Shown: piece by piece, positions 59,025 to 64,000 of the stretch | Layout: every line of letters begins with the position of its first letter | How positions within the stretch are numbered: the stretch's first letter is position 1 | Assembly (NCBI RefSeq): GCF_003265155.1 | Contig: NZ_QKVO01000001.1 | Span: forward strand, 62,001 to 126,000 | DNA from: Mycoplasma wenyonii | GTDB lineage: Bacteria > Bacillota_I > Bacilli_A > Mycoplasmatales > Mycoplasmoidaceae | Direction of reading: 5' to 3' | DNA: 64,000 nt | The notes under the pieces: generated by a model | The model's database searches: none | Seen by the model: only the letters and a program-made list of their open reading frames with translations | Told to the model about the DNA's origin: nothing | Made by a program: the position numbers and the translations under genes

Positions 59025-60326
59025 CTAGATAGTGATTTGTTGAGCTAGATAATTTTCCCTAATCACGGGGAAATCTCCTGTACCTTTTGCATCAAAAATA
59101 ATAGCTGGCCATTGATCTTTGTTGTTATCCATTGTTCTTAAGTAATAATTTTTAATACTGTAATGTCTAATCCAATCAATGATTATAGGAACATTTCATT
59201 CACTATTTCAGGATTTATTGGGTGTTATGGTTAGTTTGATATCTGGCTTGTAACCTTCCCCACCTTTTAGATCATGTACTGCATCAGGGCCTGATGCGTA
59301 GGTAATGTAATTAGGGAAAAAGAGTTCAAAAGATTCTTTATCTCCCCCTTTAACCACTTGAAGTAAGTGATGTTTAAACACACTAGCGTCTTTAGATTTC
59401 TCTGTGAGTAGGTTATATAGCATATTTAGGTCTTTAGATTTCAGTTCCATTACATTTCAATTTGCATTTTCAAAGTCATAGTTAGATTCTCTCTTGACTC
59501 AAATTTCATCAAAGTAGAACTTAAAGAAATCATTTTCTTCTTTAGTTAGGGACTTATAAAGAGTTTCTAGTTGTTTTTTGAGCTGTTGCTTTTCTTTGGG
59601 TTGTTTATGGAAATAACTTTTTACGAATTTGTATTTACTTAAAGCTTTTTGATTAAAGAATCAGATTTGAAAACCAAGATTTAGCTTAAGTCTTAGTAAG
59701 TCTTTATCTAGTCAGACATATCAATTCTTTTGACCTATTTCACTAGAGGGAACATAAACTAGCTTTCTAATTTCATCAGTAGTAATGTGTGCCTTCTTGA
59801 AATAAATATCTATTGCATCTTGACTTAAAGCATTTCTTGCAAGCTTAGTGTGTTCATTGAGTAAGTGTTCAGTCTTAATTAGTTCTTTGTATCGAGAATC
59901 CTCACTTATGAGATCACTATCACTAGATTTTTTTTCAAATCATCTATCTATTGTTAATTGGTTTAGCCTTACTGTATTAAGTCATTCTCACTCTCTGCCT
60001 TCTACATAATCTTTTCTCTGGACTTGAACAAATAGGTTAGGTTGTTGACTACCTTCAATTCGGGATGAGCCAAACTCAGATATCAAATTGATATTGGTTT
60101 GGTGATTGTGATATTTCTTGTAGTAACCTTCAAGCCTATCTTTATCTGCTTTAATTAGTTCTTGTTTGGACTTATTTTCTGGACTATATAAGGGGACTCT
60201 AAAGAAATAATGATGTACTATAGGAGCTTCTGAGAAAAGTTGTTTAGGAAGAACTAAAGTAATAGGTGAACCAAGAAGCATAAAAGGAAATCCAAGAGTT
60301 AATCATTTAGGTAACTTGAAAGCCAT
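59025..60326 (-). CDS. Unknown exported protein, 433 aa
   Basis: ATG 60326 gives MAFKLPKWLTLGFPFMLLGS, a signal-anchor-like N-terminus, followed by a long soluble, charged domain with many aromatics. Many TGA Trp codons and TAG at 59025. It is in an operon with the 537-aa membrane protein downstream. No family recognised; a surface role is inferred from the leader and position. Confidence 0.68.
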
Positions 60327-60495
60327 TAAGAAAGTAATTAAAAATGGCTTGCAGAGCCTACTACAAGAACTTAAACATACCTACAATAATTAAAATATAA
60401 TACTGACTGCTGTATAATATTTAGTCTTTTTATGGCTAAATTTGTTGTTCTATAAATCTATAAATAAGATAAGAAGAAACAGATTTGTATAGTTA

Positions 60496-62181
60496 ATGGG
60501 AACAAATTACATAGTTAATGGGACAAAGGCGCTTTTGGTATTGGGTGTTGGTTTAGGAGGTCATCAAATTTACTGAAAAGTAGCAGGAAACTATCTAGAT
60601 GATGGATTCTTTTACTTTGCAGACAAGATGTCAATGATTGACAATAGCCTATTACCTAAGAACAAGGTTTACAACTCTGACTCTGCAATCACCAAAGTAG
60701 AAGAATATGTCAAGGAAAAAGATTGAATGAAAGATTATTACAGCTATCACGTAGACTTTCAATCTAATTCAGGAGTTAGGGATAAATTAAACACATTAGC
60801 TTTTAATGGCTTCAAAGATAAGGCCTCTGTATACAAGATAATCAAAGATCACTCTTTGAAACTTTCAATGCCTTGCCAGTCCGGAACAGGTTGATTATTA
60901 GACTTTGAACTTCCTAAAAATGGTCAATACCCAACCAAGTGATTTATTGCAACTAATCTACATGTAATCAACAAATTCAGATTCAAGGAAAATCCATACA
61001 AGGTAGTTTTGCCTATAACAGAAAGTTCTGTTAGATATCATGTTCCTTCCCAATTTGGATTGATGGGAAGAGCTCTAACTAGCTGTGAAGCCTCAATCTA
61101 TAACAATACCTCAGAACTATCTCTATACACAGAAAGAGATGCGGATGATAGAAATATCTACCCAGAAGACACTAGATATGTAGAACTCTTCAGAAGACAG
61201 GGAGTTAGAAATGCTGAAGAGCTAGTTCATTTATATAAAGCACTTGGTTACATTAAAGAACCAAATATTTATACCACTACCATTAAAAATCCTAAGCTAG
61301 TGTATGCGGCTGTAGATTTCTTGGGACCTAGATATACAGTTTCTGGACACAAAGTTAGTGAAGTTGGTTACTTTAAAGACTTTGGAGTTATGGAAGTAGA
61401 CTTTGCTAATGAGAACCAAGCAAGAATTATGACTAATGGAATATATGACAAGTACTATAAGAACAACCCTGCAGTAAAGGAAAATAATGGTCAATTAACT
61501 AAGATAGACTTCTTCGCCCCAGAGTTAATGAGTAAATATAGTGCTAATGAGTTAGCTAATCTGGAAGATAGATACTACATAGGGGGTTACCCGGGAGGAG
61601 TTGCAGAGAATCTTTCTTTTGAAGTAAATACCAAGTTAAAGGTATCTAAGCCAGCACATTATGGCTTCTTTAATTACTATCACTATGACACAGAATTAAC
61701 AGATAGTAAGCTAACTTACTTTAAGAAACACAGAGGAAATAATGAACTAACCTTCAACCTATTAAACAGTAAAGGACAAATAATTCCTGGACATTCAGAT
61801 ATAGACAGTATAGATAAAGTAACTAATTCTTCAAAAATTGTTTGAGATGGCAAGGAACTAAATGGTTGAGGATACAACTACTTAATTGACAATTCCTTTT
61901 TAGGCAAAGGAGCTTCAGGTTCTATGGTATTGAACCAAAAAGGAGAACTATTGGGACTTTATCGAATGTACAATGAAGGATTTAATTATGGATTTGTTGA
62001 ACCTTTGAGAGCTAGTTGAGTAATTGATGAAAAAGGAAGAATTATTCTTCCTGGATTTGATTTATTGACTGGTAGCGGAAGACAAGAGATATCTTACAAG
62101 TCTCAACTAGAAAGATTTAATCCTAACTTAACTACTTATCTAAGACATAATTCTTGAAGCTCAAATGTCCAAACAGTTTAG
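60496..62181 (+). CDS. DUF31 serine protease (mycoplasma immunoglobulin protease-like)
   Basis: 561 aa with a short hydrophobic N-terminus (TKALLVLGVGLGGHQIYW) and a trypsin-like domain: catalytic His about residue 156 in FIATNLHVINKF, Asp about residue 302 in VMEVDFANEN and Ser about residue 474 in GKGASGSMVLNQKG. These blocks match the DUF31 (MIP) family of mycoplasmas, members of which cut host immunoglobulin together with an MIB partner. No MIB is recognised here. Starts at ATG 60496; many TGA Trp codons. Confidence 0.85.
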
Positions 62182-62236
62182 TAATAAGAGAGACTAAGGG
62201 CTAATAACTTTAAAAGACAAATAATTAAATAAGATT

Positions 62237-63139
62237 TTGTTTGTCTCGGGGGGGGCGCTTCAAGCAAATAAGGTAGGTTTTGGTTGTTTAGTATTATTAG
62301 GTTCCGTTTCAGTCGCAGGAATAGCAGAATTAGAGATACAAAAACAGTTGCTATCTACATGAGGCAAGTCTATTGGAGAGTGATTCTCAGAGAGACTTAG
62401 TAATTCTTCTCAACAGACTCAAGAAGCAGGAAGTCCAGTTACTTTCTCTCAGATAGCTTTTCCTTTTACCTATGTGTGAGGACAGGTATCTGGTCCAGTA
62501 GGTCAAGCTTTACCCTATGTACAGTCTGGTTTCGAGCAAATCAAATCATCTTTTGGAGATCTCTGAGGTGCTCTTAAGAGTTTCCTTAAAAGCTTATTTG
62601 AACCAGAGATTTTTAACAATATCTTTAAAGACTTACATTTAAGAATTTGAAGAGTTCTTGTATTTGCTTTCGCAGGAGGAAAAGGTAGAGATAGTTTTTT
62701 AGATTTATTCAGTGAAGAAAAAAAAGAAGCGACTAAGATAGCAACTAAGTTCTTATTGGGAATGGAGCAGAAAGGAAGTAAATACTTTAAGGCTGATAAA
62801 AAAGTATTTAGTTTCTTACTTATGCAATGAATGTTTAATCCTAAAAAGATTACTGAAAAGTTCGAGAGATTATCTAAGACTATTCAAAATCTAGTTAAGA
62901 GGGCAGAAACACATGAAACTGGAGGTTCCTCCTCCAGCAGCGAAGAGTCACAATCCCCGACTCACACCTACACATTAACAGTCCCAACTGTTAAGCAATA
63001 TCTGGATGTTGAAGAGGGATTGCCAGAAATACTCTTTAATCTAATGTGAATGGGTGAAGTAGCTTCCAAAATTAAGACTGGACACGATCTAACAATGGAA
63101 TCTAAGTCTTGAGTATCTTGATTCTTTAAATCTTCTTAA
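62237..63139 (+). CDS. G-tract surface/membrane protein, paralogue 1
   Basis: 300 aa if started at TTG 62237. An 8-G tract (62248-62255) follows at codons 4-7, then a hydrophobic segment (VGFGCLVLLGSVSVAGIAEL), an aromatic-rich region and conserved blocks FKDLHLRIWRVLVFAFAGG, KGRDSFLDLFSEEKKEATK and PKKITEKFERLSKTIQNLVK, then a Ser/Glu-rich linker. The frame is open as written. There is no ATG; whether TTG is the real start decides if the gene is on. Paralogous to the next gene. Confidence 0.68.
62248..62255 (+). repeat. 8-G tract at the start of paralogue 1
   Basis: Eight G three codons after the putative TTG start. The frame is open with eight. Confidence 0.85.
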
Positions 63140-63203
63140 TAAAAATCTATAAATAAGGAGGTTATAAGTCTCTCACTAACAATAAAACACTAATGATTTT
63201 GTT

Positions 63204-63211
63204 GGGGGGGG
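63204..63211 (+). repeat. 8-G tract upstream of paralogue 2
   Basis: Eight G in a short frame starting ATG 63193 (MILLGGGINRVKHF). None of the three possible registers leads directly into paralogue 2, so it may act through a leader ORF or promoter spacing. Confidence 0.8.
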
Positions 63212-63222
63212 CATCAATAGAG

Positions 63223-63243
63223 TAAAACACTTTCTGTGTTTTA
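63223..63243 (+). promoter_or_regulatory. Hairpin between the G tract and paralogue 2
   Basis: TAAAACAC-TTTCT-GTGTTTTA, a perfect 8-bp stem. The GTG that best serves as start of paralogue 2 lies in its 3' arm. It could be an attenuator or hide the start. Confidence 0.5.
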
Positions 63244-64000
63244 TTTCAGACTTAATGCTTTACAACGTAGCAGAATAGCTTATGGTTGTATAGTTGCTTT
63301 AGGATCAATTACTGCAGCTGGGATTGCGGAGATTGAAATTGAAGGAAAGGTATTTTCTAAGTGAATTGCATCTGTCAGCGAGACAATTCAAGCTGGGATG
63401 AGCCCCTCCTCTACGCAGCAACAAAGCAATCTGGTAACTTCAGAACATGTGTTTGCCCCATTTATTTCTGCTGGAACAGAGGTATCTAAAGTTGCTTTAA
63501 AAGTTTGACCATATGTAGAGGGATCTTTTCAAGCGATTTGAATGCTTAAAGATCAATGGCAACTTGTATTTAAAACAATTAAAGATTTCTTATTTAGCTT
63601 ATTTGATTCCAAGATATTCAATAGAATTTTTGAGAATCTTCATACAAAGATCTGAAATGTTCTGACTTTTGCTGTCGCGGGCGGGGATGGAAGAGATAGC
63701 TTTATAGCTTTGTTTGGAGAAGATAAGAAGGAAAGCACTCTTTTAGCGGCAAAACTCTTATTAGGACAATCAGTTTCTGGAATTAAAAACTTTAAAGTGG
63801 AACCCAATGTTTTCCATTATCTATTCTTAAGATGAATGGACAAGCCAAAAGAAATTACTAATAAATTCGATAGATTGTCTCAATATATAAAGAAATTAAC
63901 TGATAAGTTGAAGGGACCAAGTGGTTCTTCTGGCGGGGTTGGAGATAGCGCTGAAGCTGAATCCCCAGAACGTACCTATTTACTCAAAATACCTACAGTC
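63236..64000 (+). CDS. G-tract family protein, paralogue 2 (3' end outside window)
   Basis: Best start is GTG 63236 (MFYFRLNALQRSRIAYGC). It matches paralogue 1 along its length: IAYGCIVALGSITAAGIAEI, ENLHTKIWNVLTFAVAGGD, GRDSFIALFGEDKKESTLL, KPKEITNKFDRLSQYIKKL and the C-terminal TYLLKIPTV. An in-frame TAG just upstream (63217) separates it from the 8-G tract. Hydrophobic N-terminal anchor, outer domain unknown. Confidence 0.68.

Overview
The window is from a wall-less mollicute that reads TGA as tryptophan. Nearly every real gene carries in-frame TGA, including conserved ones (dnaX, prfA, rnr, recA, glyS). Only release factor 1 is seen. The AT-rich base composition, the 23S-5S pair with no 16S beside it, the single scattered informational genes, the DUF31 serine protease and the blocks of lineage-specific membrane and surface proteins fit a haemotropic Mycoplasma (haemoplasma), probably of the suis/wenyonii/haemolamae type. 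The species is an inference. ORFs broken at TGA were rejoined into full genes here.

Layout: 1-4.9 kb holds dnaX (3' end cut off), rpmE, prfA-prmC and a YmdB-type phosphodiesterase. 4.9-8.3 kb holds small PQ-loop-like membrane proteins and unknown exported proteins. 8.3-13.2 kb is a restriction island: two copies of an NgoFVII-type nuclease, each split into two genes, an anchored surface protein, and a type I HsdS knocked out of frame by a G tract. 13.2-20.1 kb holds a YqeK-type HD protein, glucose PTS IICB with cysteine-rich insertions, a second PQ-loop-like pair, tRNA-Ser and a C39-peptidase ABC exporter. 20.2-31.3 kb holds a cysteine/histidine-rich mini-protein, sufU, nfo, eight tRNAs, rpmG, secG, rnr, smpB, a cysteine desulfurase, gapA, pgk, hprK and ftsY. 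31.3-40.3 kb holds metS, recA, tmk, pepF, an editing-less thrS, a HAD-like protein and pepA. 40.3-43.4 kb is the 5S and 23S rRNA on the minus strand. 43.6-47 kb has three tandem copies of a restriction-endonuclease-like gene: one intact, one decayed, one phase-off. 47-54.7 kb holds ruvAB, dnaG, glyS, an ECF-type S component, a thioredoxin, tRNA-Arg and ppa. 54.7-64 kb is a surface/secretome region: a phase-off Ser/His-rich exported protein, a membrane-anchored thioredoxin-like protein, two small proteins with C39-type leaders, two large membrane/exported proteins, a DUF31 protease and two paralogous G-tract proteins.

How it fits together: the metabolic genes point to host glucose taken up by PTS and burned by glycolysis (gapA, pgk), with hprK as a regulator, peptide scavenging (pepF, pepA) and vitamin import (ECF). 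The accessory genes share one theme. Runs of 7-8 G lie in or just before restriction and surface genes. In three cases (hsdS, restriction-like copy C, the 54.7-55.6 kb surface protein) the gene is now out of frame, and adding exactly one base to the tract restores a long ORF that ends in family-consistent sequence. This looks like a multi-locus phase-variation system covering DNA restriction and the cell surface. A second possible system is the C39 exporter together with two small proteins whose N-termini fit the leader such exporters cut.
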